A stretch of 64,000 nt of DNA from Diplonema papillatum (lineage: Eukaryota > Euglenozoa > Diplonemea > Diplonemida > Diplonemidae). Shown in pieces: positions 33,394 to 45,010 of the stretch. Under the pieces are notes generated by a model. The model saw nothing but the letters and a program-made list of their open reading frames with translations, was not told the origin of the DNA and made no database searches. A program made the translations under genes and the position numbers. The stretch covers positions 144,333 through 208,332 of the forward strand of contig JAPJBO010000371.1 of the NCBI GenBank assembly GCA_030068145.1. The letters are read 5' to 3'. The first letter of the stretch is position 1, and the number at the start of each line of letters is the position of its first letter.

Positions 33394-34179
33394 TTGCTGA
33401 TCCGCTCACCGCGGGATTGCATCGGAACGACACACCAGGCAATGAGGGGCAACTGCATAGCTCTCTCGCCGTAGATCGTGCAGGTTTGGAAGGTGGGCGG
33501 ACGGTGTTGTCAGCCGACAATCGCGAATCCGTCATGCTTCTTCTTGCAAAGACACTGTGTGTGGCCGCCAAAATGTGGCCGCCGCCAAGCGCGGGCTGAC
33601 CCGCGCCCGGTTCCAATACCGGCGGCGCGCCTCTGTCTCCGTCGAGCAGGCCCAGCTGCAGCGCTTGGAGCCTTCATACGCGCTGCGCGCGGCGGTGGAC
33701 CTGGTCGCGATCACGTGGGTGCTGATGTTCTTCACGGACGACGACGTTCTCGCCCTCCTCCGGAAGGCGCGCTCGTGCCTGAGGCCCGGCGGCGGCGTCA
33801 TCTACTGCAAGGAGAACACGGTTGAAGGGCTGCTCGCCGTCAACACCACGAACAGCTCGACCAATCGCTCGCCCCAGCACTTGAGGCTTCTCTTCGACGC
33901 CGCGGGGCTCGCCGTCCAACACGAGGAATTCATGCAGGACGTCCCTCCCAACGTTCATCAGCCCATCGCCTTCTTGCTAAATCCAAAGTCTTAGTTGCTG
34001 ATCCGCTCACCGCGGGATTGCATCGGAACGACACACCAGGCGATGGGGGGCAACTGCATAGCTCTCTCGCCGTAGATCGTGCAGGTTTGGAAGGTGGGCG
34101 GACGGTGTTGTCAGCCGACAAGCGCGAATCCGTCATGCTTCTTCTTGCAAAGACACCGTGTGTGGCCGCCAAAATGTGG
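32978..34179 (+). repeat. 601-bp tandem duplication of the methyltransferase 3' end
   Basis: Unit 1 (32978-33578) covers the last 138 codons and 3' UTR of the CobW-NTMT gene; unit 2 (33579-34179) is the direct copy. Anchors CGGGCTGACC at 32991/33592 and the stop codons at 33391/33992 give a constant 601-bp offset with no indel. The break lies at the shared GCCGCC near 33568-33585. Confidence 0.97.
33579..33994 (+). pseudogene. Truncated duplicate of the methyltransferase C-terminus
   Basis: The frame is open and ends at the equivalent stop (33992), but it lacks the SAM-binding glycine-rich motif and everything upstream. Coding differences from unit 1 are few (QLQRLEPSY against QLQSWEPSY; LNPKS against LKAKS), so the duplication is recent. 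It has no start context or promoter of its own. If read as an alternative last exon it would lack an acceptor. Confidence 0.85.
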
Positions 34180-35499
34180 ACGGACTCTAACCTTCGTAGA
34201 GCGGCACACATCTGCTTCTGGGTGCGTAGGCACTGCGAGCATCGAAGCTTCTCTACGGCCTGAAGAGCTCTCCGCCGCACGAGAAACTTGTGCAAGATGC
34301 CCAGATATCCGCCAGCTCATTGCCCTGTTAACGTAAAACCCGAGAAGCTGGACGCAATGCACTTACAGGAAGACCCCGCTTGCGTTTTGTGCGCTGATTG
34401 TCGTTTTGCGTCTTGCGTTTCTAGGGGGGGGGGTCCGTAGACGTCTTCGTCGGGAGCACCGGCCGCTTCGGCTGCCTTCCGCCACGCGTTCGCAGCGCGT
34501 TCCCCGTACACGGTCGAAGTATGCGCGCGGGCGTTTCGCCCCCCTCCCAGCTACGAACAGCCGGCTGACCTTCCAGACCCACATCGCTGCCCTGTCTGTA
34601 GACTCTCGGAGCTGCGCCTCAGGAGCACCATACAATTCTGTGCATTTTCAGGAGATAAAGATGGACCTGATAGACCGTGGTGCACCGCGATAGGTATGCG
34701 GCGGGCATGCATGCGATGCAGTTCCAGGGATAGGGGCCGGAGCAGGATTCTGCGCGAGTATTGAACATTTCCCTCCGAGCATTGCGCCACCGTTCATTGT
34801 AGTTGTCACCCAGTTTTGAAAAGGTTGGCCGTAACCGCAGCCTCGCCTCTTTTCTGGCCAGGGCCAGCGACAACACTGCCTCCCCCCCCTAACCCAAGAA
34901 ACATTTTCCCCCTCGGCGTGCTTGCCTTCGGCCCACGCGGACTCACACGGACTTAACCCCGTCAATCATACCCTCGGTGAGCCGCCTGCCGTTGACCGTT
35001 GCAAGCTAGCTTTACAACATCACTCACTTCGTGGCTCCACCCTCTCTCGTTTCTTCCCCCATGTTCTGAAGGCGGCAACGAGCAAAAGAGGAGAGCGGGC
35101 CACGCTCCTGCAGCGCACACGGAAGTACCAGACTTGGTAGCCCCCAGAGACTTACGCTCTCACTAGCACTCAGGGCCAGACTTACTAGCTCCCATTGCCA
35201 GACTAGCTAGCTTCCATGGCCAGACTTGCTAGGTCCGTCCCCGCGCCAGACTTGCTAGCTTCCATGGCTAGGCTTGCTAGGTCCCAGTGCCGGACTCCAA
35301 AAGGTGGGTCCGGTGGTATCGCTTCGCGGCCGGAGCAGAACAGGCTGCGTTTACTGGAACAAAGCGTTTCAGCGCAAGAAGTAGAACCCCGAGGAATTCA
35401 GCCAAGGTAGCTGTCTCTCTCAAAACCCTTAACACTAAAAAAAAAAAGAAGTCCAGGAAAGGGGCCAATTGGGCGCGTGCGGCGGGTTGACTCTCGCGA
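34180..35499. other. Spacer with a TTGCTAGCTTCCATGG microrepeat
   Basis: No gene. From 35128 to 35290 a degenerate repeat of GCCAGACTTGCTAGCTTCCA occurs about seven times. The stretch 34640-34740 resembles 52240-52300 in reverse complement (GGAGATA-(n)-GATGGAC-T-(n)-GACCGTG). Confidence 0.5.
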
Positions 35500-36117
35500 A
35501 TGGAGCCGTTTCGCAAGGAGGAAGTCAAGGAACGAAAGGGCGAGTATGGTTTGACGCACTGCATCCCGGTGCGGGAGGTGCCGAGCTACGAGTTCCACGA
35601 AGCGAACTACGAGGCCGGGATGCAGACGTACCGTCAGATGATCGAGGTTGCCACGCAGGAGGATCCGCCGTTCCCTGTGGCGGTGGAAGAGGCGGCGTAC
35701 TGGAAGTGGCAGAACCAGAAGGAATGGGCCTGGTGGGGCGGCGGCATCGCCGCCGGTGCCGGGGCAGGCGCCGCGGCAACGCCGTATCTGGTGCCGTCGT
35801 ACGCGCTGCAAGCGGAGCGGTTGATGAAGCACCGGAGGCACATGTTCATGGCGGGCGGCGTCGCTGTGACTTCATACGCCATCGAAACCCTGCGGCTCTT
35901 CGATTACCACGGACTGCTCTGCGAAGGGCTGCAGGCGAGGACGCCCCTCGGCGACTATGTCCGGGCGACCTATGACCACAAGCTGTCCGCCGACCTGGGC
36001 AGTAAAGGGTTTGTCGGGAGTGTCTTCGGCGTCTTCCGTGATGCCCACAACTACTTGAGCGACCTGACAGACTTTGCGGTCCCAGGTTCCCTCACCAACC
36101 TCTTGAGCAACGTGTAA
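35500..36117 (+). CDS. Hypothetical protein with two possible membrane helices
   Basis: A single exon of 205 residues from the ATG at 35500 (GCGAATGGAG) to TAA. The N-terminal 75 residues are soluble and acidic with aromatics. A Gly/Ala-rich segment at about 77-98 (WWGGGIAAGAGAGAAA) and a second apolar segment at 114-133 (MFMAGGVAVTSYAIETLRLF) could form a helical hairpin in a membrane. The C-terminal 70 residues (FGVFRDAHNYLSDLTDF) look globular. The GxGxG spacing of the first segment suggests tight helix packing. I recognise no family. The preceding A-run at 35441-35450 and the microrepeat mark the upstream spacer. Confidence 0.7.
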   Translation: MEPFRKEEVKERKGEYGLTHCIPVREVPSYEFHEANYEAGMQTYRQMIEVATQEDPPFPVAVEEAAYWKWQNQKEWAWWGGGIAAGAGAGAAATPYLVPSYALQAERLMKHRRHMFMAGGVAVTSYAIETLRLFDYHGLLCEGLQARTPLGDYVRATYDHKLSADLGSKGFVGSVFGVFRDAHNYLSDLTDFAVPGSLTNLLSNV

Positions 36118-38287
36118 CCCCACTCCGAGCACGCGTCGGGTCACACGCCTCCAATGTATTCAAAACCTCGTGAAGGTGACATGACAGATGCTTTGACTCG
36201 CCCGTGCTCCCTTCCTAGCCTCGTAAGCATCGTGCCTTCGTCCGAGCGGCGAGCTTGCGCACGTTTTTAACACCTTAGGCGTCTCGGCTGCACGGGCGCG
36301 ACATGAAAGACGCTGCACCTAAGCAACGGCACGTGGAACCCTTGATCGAGCTCGCATCGAACGGCACATGTTTCCGTCTGGCCACAAGATGGGACAACGT
36401 TTTCTTTTCATGCTAACAATGCATTGTTGGTACAAAGGGTAGTTGGCAGCGTACAACATGAAACTTGCCAACGCAGGCGAGTCCAGCTAGTGCGCACGAA
36501 CAAACTACCAGGTATGGGAGTTTGACGCTACGAGAGGCCTCAGATCCAAATTGTGGGCAATTCTCACGTATCGTCTCGATCGATAAATGGTCAGCAAGCC
36601 AATCATAGTCGAAGCGGAAGTCGAGCGCAGTCCAGAGATTTGATTTTCAAGCGGCACCGCGCCCATCGAATGCGGTTGACGACCGGATGAGTCGCATGTT
36701 CCCTTTGACCTCGCCCGTCCTCGTGCGACTGCAGTTAAATTGAGGGGAGCAGTTGTTTTGCCTTTTCTCCGATGCTCGGCATTCTTGGGGTTCCTTCATG
36801 GCCGTGTTTGAATCCTACCGCCAATGCCGTCGACGACCTGCTTAGCCTCATGCCTTCCCTCGCGCGGCGTTGTTTTGTGCTAGGTTCTTTGACGAGCCTA
36901 AACGCCGCTCAGGGCAGGTGACGATGAGGCTCGCGCTTCTGGGTTCGGCAGCGTTACTCAGCGCAGCTGAACACCGGCGGCGCACTTCGCACACGGCTGA
37001 CGGGTGCGCCTTATAGTGGTAACAGCATTACCGAGCCGGCCCCTTCCCGGTCCCGATGGCTGCATGGCCTGCTCGAACCGCGATCAGTTGCTGCTGGTCA
37101 TGCCCGTCAGCGCAGGACAGTACTCTTGTTCTGATATTTTCTGCACCACGTGCTTATCAAACGAATGACAGCACTTGAAGAAGCTAGACAAGTTCTGCTA
37201 AAGACGTGCCACGCGTATTGCAGTCTATGACAAAACGTTGTGTGAGGAAATCGGAAGTTTCGAAGGGGGTTTTGCGGCTTTTCCCCTTTGCGGGCCAGCT
37301 TCTTCTCATCAGCCAGTACAACGATCAGAAAGCCGTCAACGCCGCGACGTGTGGGCCAATACCACCGAGTACAAATGACTACCGGTTCCGCAAGCCAAGT
37401 CCGCCTTCGCATTGCAAGTTTGCTGGGGTCGTTTCTCGTTTTCTTCTTCTTTCCCCTGTTGCTTTTGCCTACGACCTATCGGTCGCTCCGTTTGGATTCT
37501 GTTTTTTTTTTTTTTTTTCTTTTTTGCCGTAACGTTCGGACTTTTGCCCCGCTTTTCGCGTTCCCGCGCCACGCTGAAGGGAAGCCCACGAAAGGCGGAC
37601 GGTGCTCGCCGCCTGATGCCCTGGGCACCCCGCGGCTCCTGACAACGGGAGAGAAGGATTGCCGAGCGGGAGATCCGTCCCGAAATTCCGCTAGCGCCTC
37701 GTGGCCCGGGGACCAGTGGGGGGGGGGGGTAGGGGGTCCAATGGCAAGCCAAAAAAACGTGTTTTGCATTTTTTCGAGCTCTGGCGGCAAAGTCGGTTGA
37801 CTGCATGAGGTACCTCCCCCATACCGGCGCCTTCACACCAAAAAAATACCGAAAACTGCATCAAATAGCCACCTACCGCCCGCATTTGGTCGCAAATTCT
37901 CTTTTTTAGGGTTTTGAAAGTGTGGACAAAGTGTGGACACTTTGCACAATTCTCTCCTTTCAGCCGCCGGCGACAATAAAGTGCGACTCCGAGCTGAGTT
38001 TCAGCCAAGCATACCATCTTGCGGGTCATGTTGCCACTAAAAGATGTATCCGGGTGCATTTTGGACTCCAGAAGCGTTCAGAGACTGTGCAGCCTCACGT
38101 AAAAAAAGGTAGGACCAGCCGGAATGCTGCAACTTTTGTGAGAAACCCAGCTCACATGACCGCAGAGAGCTCTTGAACTGACGCAAACTGTGCAGACCTC
38201 GGCCTGTGACCGTACCATAGTGTCAACAGCAGGGTCAGTCGGTCAACAACAGGGCATTTTTTGACCACTAAACCTCATGGATTGATG
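36118..38287. other. Spacer with dispersed repeats
   Basis: Holds a TGCATTGTTGGTAC-family repeat (36413-36500), a sequence at 36580-36720 homologous to 54370-54530 (GTCAGCAAGCCAATCAT, TTCAAGCGGCACC), and a T19 run at 37500-37518. No gene recognised. Confidence 0.5.
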
Positions 38288-38364
38288 TGTACACGGTGTG
38301 TACACGGTCTGTACACGGTCTGTACACGGTCTGTACACGGTGTGTACACGGTGTGTACACGGTA
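38288..38364. repeat. 12-bp minisatellite of GTGTACAC palindromes
   Basis: About 6.5 copies of a 12-mer, GTGTACACGGT(G/C)T in phase, alternating TGTGTACACGG and TCTGTACACGG. Each unit contains the palindrome GTGTACAC or TGTACA. Confidence 0.9.
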
Positions 38365-38478
38365 CGCAACTTCGTTTTTTCCAGACTTTCGGGGAGGTTA
38401 AGAAGGAAATACGACCTCGGGGGAGCGCCCAAACACCCCCCTGTGTCATCTTGCCGGACGAGCCGTAGCGGAGTGAAC

Positions 38479-39741
38479 TTAAAACGTGAACAAAAAGCTG
38501 AAAGCGCCCCCCTGGCGAGCGAAATGCGACTCAATGTTGCCGACGAGACAGTCGGACCGCGAACGAGCTGAAATTCTGAGCAGACTGGGATTGGTGGACC
38601 CTTCTGGCCTGCTCGGAAGGTTGGAAGCCCAGGCAGGCTCGTTTGTATGGCTCCTTGGCCACATTTTACGGTGCCGACAGTCAGAACACCGCCTTACAGG
38701 ATACTGTGCGCAGGCGAAACAGAAAGGCAAACAGCGTGAAGAAGAGCTCGAGGAGTTTCGAACGCCGAGAAGCGTTAAGTCGGGTCGCGGGTGGTCCCCA
38801 ATAACGGTGCTGCTGCCAATGACACTCAGAGGTGCCGGCCTGGAGCAGACAGCGGTGAAAATAGTTTTGTTTGACTTTAAGCTGCTTCCAGACGTCGACT
38901 GTGAGCCTGCTCTGTCGTCTGCGGTTGAGAAATCAGTTGGCACCGTCATGACGTGCGGTGCATGTAGTTTCAACACGCAGGCCCATGGAATCCGCACCTG
39001 TTTGACCCAAATGCTCCAAATACCCCTGAATAGCTGCCTTCTGCCCTCAACACCCTTCATCCTCGTCGTCTCTCTCTCGCTCTTCCTTGCATACGGAATG
39101 CGGCATTTAAGAACTTTGGAAGCTCGGTCAGCTGCTTGGAAAGATACTTCAGAATACCAATGAATCCGGGCTAGCAAGCCCCAAAGGCAACTTGAGCTAC
39201 CAATGACTGCCGCTTGAAGTGTTTTGGCAACTTGGCAACGCTGGAAACAGGCTCGAACCGACGTTCCATCTTCAAAAGTTGACCTCCACAGCAAAACCTG
39301 GGTTCGCCGTCGAAAAGTGCCGCAACTGGGATGTGAGCTCGAAGTCGAAAACACGAGTTTTACGAAGGCAAGACAGGAGATGAAGTGGGAATCACGTAAG
39401 TCAATTCTCAGATGGGTCCACAAATATGGATTTTGCAGGAGGTGTGCGTCAGTTCTGCCGCAAACGACCGCTGCAGAGTCGAAGGAACGTTTTGGTGATT
39501 TTTTTGGGGCTGCGGGAAACACGCCAAAACGGCCTGAAATCCATGTGTACGCATTTGCTGAGGGGGAATACCGCACACACCCCGGTGTTTGATACCCCCC
39601 AGCATATTTCCAGCACCGTTCCAGGCCTCGAAGGGCGCTGTTTTGGCCTTTTCTTGCCTCCCGTTTGAACACCACGTTTTTTCCATTGGACCCCCTAGGG
39701 GGGGGGGGTGGTAGATACCCGAAATCGCCTTGTGTTGTCAC
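38479..39741. CDS. Unresolved long open frames on both strands
   Basis: The minus strand has one frame open for 420 codons (39741 down to 38479). The plus strand in the codon-aligned frame is open at 38486-39163 and 39224-39592, separated by two TGA codons. One of the two is an antisense shadow. The plus-strand peptides (QSDRERAEILSRLGLVDPSG; KSILRWVHKYGFC) look more protein-like, and GTAAGT at 39399 is a good donor. The minus-strand product is Ser/Arg/Cys-rich, as shadows usually are. No family was recognised on either strand. It may be a decayed gene or element with two in-frame stops. Confidence 0.35.
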
Positions 39742-40262
39742 ACCTGCTCGTGTGCTCGAATGCAGGCTTTTTGCCCCTTTCTGTCCGTGAAAGTCGAGTC
39801 TTGAGCGTGAGCCCCTCCGAGATTACCCTCTTCAGGTGACAGGTGCCACTACTGATTTACGTTTATCCATACTTCAACTCTCCTATCGGGGCTTGATGCT
39901 AGCATCTAACATGATGAAAGACAGACAGTACTGAGGAAGCATTGAGCTAAGTTCTCCCCCCCTCTTCCTTGAGCACATTTCACTCCCACAGCTCCTGTTC
40001 ATATCATCTTGTGCATCGTTTTTGACTCGCACAACACGAAGCGGTAACCAACAAATCCAGTGGCTCTTGGGGGGGAGGCGCCACGCAAAGGAAGAAGGCC
40101 GCCGTAGGGTGGCGGACCGTGCGAGGACGGGGGCCGGGCAAGAACCCACGAGCCTTGCCCAGCGGACTGTTCGGGCCTCCTCTTGTATCCGGCTCTTCCC
40201 CGCCGAGCACGCACGCGCGCTCGCATAGACGGGAGGAAGTGTAGCTATAGGCTGCGGCGCCC
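39742..40262. other. Spacer upstream of the RS-rich gene
   Basis: A degenerate copy of the GAGGCAG hairpin/C-run motif lies at 39920-39965. A GC-rich stretch of about 200 bp precedes the ATG at 40263 and may be the promoter/leader. Confidence 0.4.
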
Positions 40263-41519
40263 ATGTATAAGTCATCGAGACGCGATGGCGACAGAAGGCG
40301 GAGCAGGAGCAGGAGCAGGTCGCGGAGTATCGACCCCAGGCTGAGAGGCGAGCTCGAGTTGATCCGGCAGAAGCAAGAGCAGGAGATCGCGCTGCAGGAG
40401 CACAGGCATCACCAGGAGATGCTCGACTTCAAGCTCCGCCGGGGCACCGACGATCCTCGGACCAGCCGCGCGTTCGACGGCAAGGACAAGGCACCGGAAG
40501 ACAGGCTCACAGGCTTCTCTCGGTGCTCAAACGTCAACGGGAACTGGCCGTACAACACGGGGCTGGTCTCGCTCGACGACCTCATCATCAAGGGCACGTT
40601 CCACATCGTCGGCGTGAACTACGCCCGCTACGAAACCGCGAAGTCCAACCCGGAACTCATCTACAAGTTCCAAAAAGCGATCTGCCAAGACATCCTCGCG
40701 GAAGTCGGATCCGGAGCGGTCACGCAGGACGTCATCCTCAAGCTCACACCCGGGGCCATCGAAAACGTCGTCCTCAACTACAGCAAGAAGCCGACGCCGG
40801 ACCTGCCGCTGCCGCCGAACCCGGAGCTGGCGGATGCTACGTGGCGCATAAAGGTGGACTACGTCATAAAAGCGCGGAACCACCGCGCGCAGCACAACAT
40901 CGCGAGCGCCATGTTCAACGCACTGACGACCGAGTACAACATAGGCTCCCGCACGGGCGCTGCGTACGTCAGGTACTTGGACCCGACGCACAGCGCGGAC
41001 GACGTGCAGATCGTCCTGCCGCCGGAGCACCTCAAGAAGCAGAAGGAAAGCAACGCCCCGCGCCTCGCGGCCCTGCCACCCGGCACCGGGTACGTGCCGG
41101 CCAGCGGCGGCGGGCTGCTGCCCATCGACCCCATCAACGCCTCCCTCCTGCCGCCGCAGCCGGGCGAGAGCAAGCAGATCGCCCCCCGGCGGTCGCCGCT
41201 GTCGCCGCAGGCCGCGAACGCTCCGTTCGGCGCAGCGCTGCCCGTCCCTTCACTGCCGGAGCACCCCCACGGCTGGGCCGCCGTGTCCCCGCACATCCCG
41301 ACGCCCGTCTACCCGGGCGTGCACCACTCCTCGCAAGCGACTGCCAGCTTCGCCGGGTCGTATCCCCACCACGGCGACGCCGCGCGCGGGTACCGGCACC
41401 CGTCGTTCGACAACAGCACGCTCGCTAAGAAGGACCACCAGCTGCAAGCGCTCTCCCGCGAAATCGAAACCGAGCGCAGGTACATCGCTGAGTCCCTCAA
41501 CAGGAGGCCGGTCCATTGA
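40263..41519 (+). CDS. RS-rich hypothetical protein with coiled-coil ends
   Basis: A single exon of 418 residues from the ATG at 40263 to TGA. It opens with an Arg/Ser-dipeptide region (RRRSRSRSRSRS, about residues 10-23), as in splicing-associated proteins. A Glu/Gln/His coiled coil (ELELIRQKQEQEIALQEHRH) follows. A folded middle region at about 95-255 contains GTFHIVGVNYARYETAKSNP, AICQDILAEVGSG and LTPGAIENVVLNYS, an alternating beta/helix pattern of a compact alpha-beta domain I cannot name. A Pro-rich linker and a final helix (KDHQLQALSREIETERRYIA) end the protein. An RNA-processing role is only suggested by the RS region. No intron is needed. Confidence 0.8.
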   Translation: MYKSSRRDGDRRRSRSRSRSRSIDPRLRGELELIRQKQEQEIALQEHRHHQEMLDFKLRRGTDDPRTSRAFDGKDKAPEDRLTGFSRCSNVNGNWPYNTGLVSLDDLIIKGTFHIVGVNYARYETAKSNPELIYKFQKAICQDILAEVGSGAVTQDVILKLTPGAIENVVLNYSKKPTPDLPLPPNPELADATWRIKVDYVIKARNHRAQHNIASAMFNALTTEYNIGSRTGAAYVRYLDPTHSADDVQIVLPPEHLKKQKESNAPRLAALPPGTGYVPASGGGLLPIDPINASLLPPQPGESKQIAPRRSPLSPQAANAPFGAALPVPSLPEHPHGWAAVSPHIPTPVYPGVHHSSQATASFAGSYPHHGDAARGYRHPSFDNSTLAKKDHQLQALSREIETERRYIAESLNRRPVH

Positions 41520-44500
41520 GCGGGTAGGCCAAAGGCTGGTGCTCGGCCGAAGGTGCCACGCCCGTGTGTCGCTGTTGGCTCCTTCTTTTCCAGACGGTTG
41601 AACTACGACGAACGCATCATGTCGGTCGAAGTCACCGACTCGTAAGATTGTTAGCGATATTTGTGTGTGCGAACTACAAGAGCGGCAAGGTTTGATCCTC
41701 GGCGGTCGTCCCTCTCCCGCGAGCCTCATTCCCACGAAGGCCTGACGACGGGTCGTGATCCGGACCGTTCGCAGCTGGAAGTTGTGCGGAGTAGTGTCTA
41801 TAGCACCTGCTACGGCGAACTTTCGCCCTGAAAAGGCCGTCCTCACCGAGGATGGATGTCTTCAGCCAGGACGCAGCATTCGTCGCGGAGGGGGCAAAGT
41901 GCGGGGCTCGTCCATACTCGGGGATAGAAGAGAGAAAAGTAGCCACACGAAAACAAGTGAAGATACTGAAGAAGAAAAAAATAGAGGGCCCCAGCTCCTC
42001 GTGGGTTCATTCCTTGCTTACGGAGTCCTGCACTCCCTTCTCTCCCCCTCTCTTTCTCTCGCTTTTGGGAGGGGGGGGGGGAGGAAGGGGTGGTGAGCAG
42101 ACCGGAAGCTTACCGGGGGATATTAACTCAACACACACACTCTCTTTCTCCCTCTATCTCTTTTCTAGATTGTTTTTCGTTTTCAAAACTTGATGTCATT
42201 AGCTGTACGCCATCCTCCTCCTTCCCCCCCCACTCCTGTTCTTCTTATTAGTACACTTGTACGGACGGGAACATTTCCGGAACAACGCTTGCACATGAAG
42301 GAGAAAACGAAGCCAAGGCAAGTGCTAGTACAGGAAACCCCCTCAGAGAGGTTTATACATTGTATACGTGAAGAACAAGAAATGGTTGCCTTATCAGTTT
42401 CATCATCTATGGTCAGTTGATGCTACTCGTCCAATTACTTCGTTTATCTGCTGTACTCCCCATTTATCTGCACCCCCAACTCCGGACATGTTCCTTTCGT
42501 GCGATCTGCTTCCTGGTTGGTCGCATTTTGTTAAACATCTCCGGCCTTGGCCCCTGTTCCTCTTGTTTCCGAGCATCCGTGCTCGAGGGTCGGGCAACCT
42601 CGACGGCGACCTCGCACGGAAGCTCGTTTTTCTTCATATTTTTCTTCTTTTTTCCAAGCATGCAATGTTGGAGGAAATATGAACGCGGCACAGGCCATCC
42701 ACGGCGGCGTTTCCTTACGCCCTGTACCAAGAATCAAACGTCCAGGGCCAAGCGTTCAACGAAATGCAATGTCAGTGCAAAAAAGAAAGTTGGCTGCGTT
42801 GGAACCTGCCGTGTAAAGATACAAACCAGGTCCATCGCACACGCAACGCCGGTCCCCTCGCCCGGCCAACCCGAATGAGACGGACGGCAAACAATGGGTC
42901 CACTTCACCGCCCCGTCGGTTCTGTCCAGAGCACCCGTTCTTTGGGACGTGGTGCGTGTCCCGCGCGCCTTTTTTGTGTTAACCCTGCATTGTTGGTACT
43001 AGAATTAGTAGTTGGCAGCGTACTACATGAAACTTACCTAAGCAGGTGAGTTCCGCTATTGCGCACAAACAAAATTGATGGGCGCGAAGCAGAACCTTCA
43101 GCCCCGAGGAGAAAAGAATACGCGCAGCAAACCGGACGTTGCCGACCGAGGCCGGCCTGAGTGGGGACGGGACGGGCCGACCCGCCCCTATCCCGAACTG
43201 CATCGCATTGCCCGCCGCCGCCCCTCACGGCGCACCAGAAACACGGCTCGGTACGCACGAAGAGGTAGCCGCCTGAGGGGCTATTGCAGACCGTCGCTAC
43301 CAATTCTCTGCATCATAACTCCAATTCACGGTATAATTGCCTCGGTATCACGGTCTATCGGGAGGGAATGGACCGGCTTAGAATGGTGGGAAGTTGTTAA
43401 AGCGACGACAGGGATGCGGCGTGCAAGAAGTCAGCGCCAGGGGGTGGAATGGTGTGCGAAGATCATGTGAAGCCAGCTAGGGTGGTAGGGGGTCAGGGAC
43501 GCGAAGATTCCAAGAAGGCCAACCTGCGAATCCGGAGGTAGGGACTCCCCGCTCTGTCCACCTACTTTGCTTGTGTTGCGGACAAGCCAGCAGAAAATGG
43601 TAGGCCAATTCAATGCGTCTGTTGTACATCAGTGGACTCCTTTCTATGCCACGCCTTCTCCCCCACACTCGCCTGTCCTTTGACCGAAGCACTGAACCAC
43701 GGACACGTGTGTTGAGCACATACATACCATTCCTGCGGGTCCACCCTTTTCGCTCCTCTGCCCCCTTTTTTTGTTTGCCCATTTAGTCTTTTTTCCGAAA
43801 ACTGTTGTAGTCTTTCCGATAGAAAATGAGAAAGGAATTTTGAAAAGTGTCAACGCCCGAACAGTAACCTTCTGGGTTCTTTCCTTTTTCGCTCTCTTGC
43901 GCGCGCGATGGACGAGGAGTTGTGCACGAAATGAGGCCGCTGGGTCGGGTGCAATGCTTGGGTTGAGGGAGCCGGGGTAGTGGCCGAGAGCCAGAGCCAA
44001 GTTCGCAACCAGTCGGTTGCGCTGATTCGTCGTGCGGCATCACCAGAGGCAAGGACTGTCGGTGAGGGGGAGCCGGACCTGGGCCAGGTTGCTACGGTGT
44101 GCTTGCTTCGGCGAGGCCGGTGCCGCTGTCCGTACAGCACGTTGCAGCACTTGGCATCCCTTCAACGTTTTGTCTGGCAGCTTCGTCGAGCATTTCCTTC
44201 CAAGCTGGCGCTTATGAGAAGAAAGAAGAAGAAGAAAAACGCCGCTCCTGGTCCAGGAACGTCAACCACAGCTTGCAAAGCTTGAGTCGGAGGCAGCACA
44301 GTGCCACAACCCCGTCCGCTCTGCCCTGCGGCTTGTTGACCGCGGTGTGCCACCAGAACGCCGATGCCGTGATGGGACATAGCTGCGAAACAAGAGCTGC
44401 CTGCTCGGCACGGGAAGAAACGTTTCCGGAACAACGGCTGCGCGCAAGAAAATTAAACGAACCCAGCCATCAAGTAAAGGGGAGGGGTCGAATAATGACA

Positions 44501-45010
44501 GTTATCTGACACTCGTCTGGTTGCCTAAAAACATATGAGTGCTACTGTTCGGCTACCCGGAACTGTTTTGAGTATTCGACAAATCGAATAATAACACAGG
44601 TGTTACTATTCGACCCCCCCCCTTTACTAGCCTTTCGGAGAGAGGGTACACGCCAGCACTGTACGACAAAAGCATCTTCCTGTCGCTTACAACTGCGGAG
44701 GTGCAAACGTTCTGTTCAAAGAACAGCATCCGGTATCTATCCCGAACCTCCCGCGACCACCCGTTGCCACCCCCCTGCTTGGTCTCCGTGAGTACGAGCT
44801 TGTTGCCGTATTCATAGCGAGGTCAAATAGCGTCAAAGGGCACTTTTTTGTGTTGCAGTTCCGCCCAGCCTCCTTCGCGCCACACTTGTTATTGTGTCAT
44901 CCCCCGTCGCCGTCGGCAAACGTCGCCGGGTCTGATCTTCCATGCATGTGTGCTTCCGGCTCGAAAGTCAGGATGCAGCCACCATGGACCATCTCACCAA
45001 GGTCATGGAG
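41520..45010. other. Repeat-containing spacer, no firm gene
   Basis: Contains a repeat at 42250-42380 homologous to 16585-16740, a TGCATTGTTGGTAC-family repeat (42975-43070), and 44215-44345, which duplicates 58740-58870 (GTCAACCACAGCTTGCAAAG, CACAGTGCCACAACCCCGTC). Pyrimidine and G-run tracts occur near 42040-42090. Short ORFs only. Confidence 0.45.

Noticed and set aside
39161..39217. TGA used as a sense codon
   Set aside because: Two TGA codons interrupt an unproven frame, but confident genes here end at TGA, TAG and TAA where homology ends, so the standard code fits.
44097..44115. U6 snRNA 5' end (GTGCTTGCTTCGGC)
   Set aside because: The match stops after 14 bases; none of the downstream U6 conserved boxes follow.
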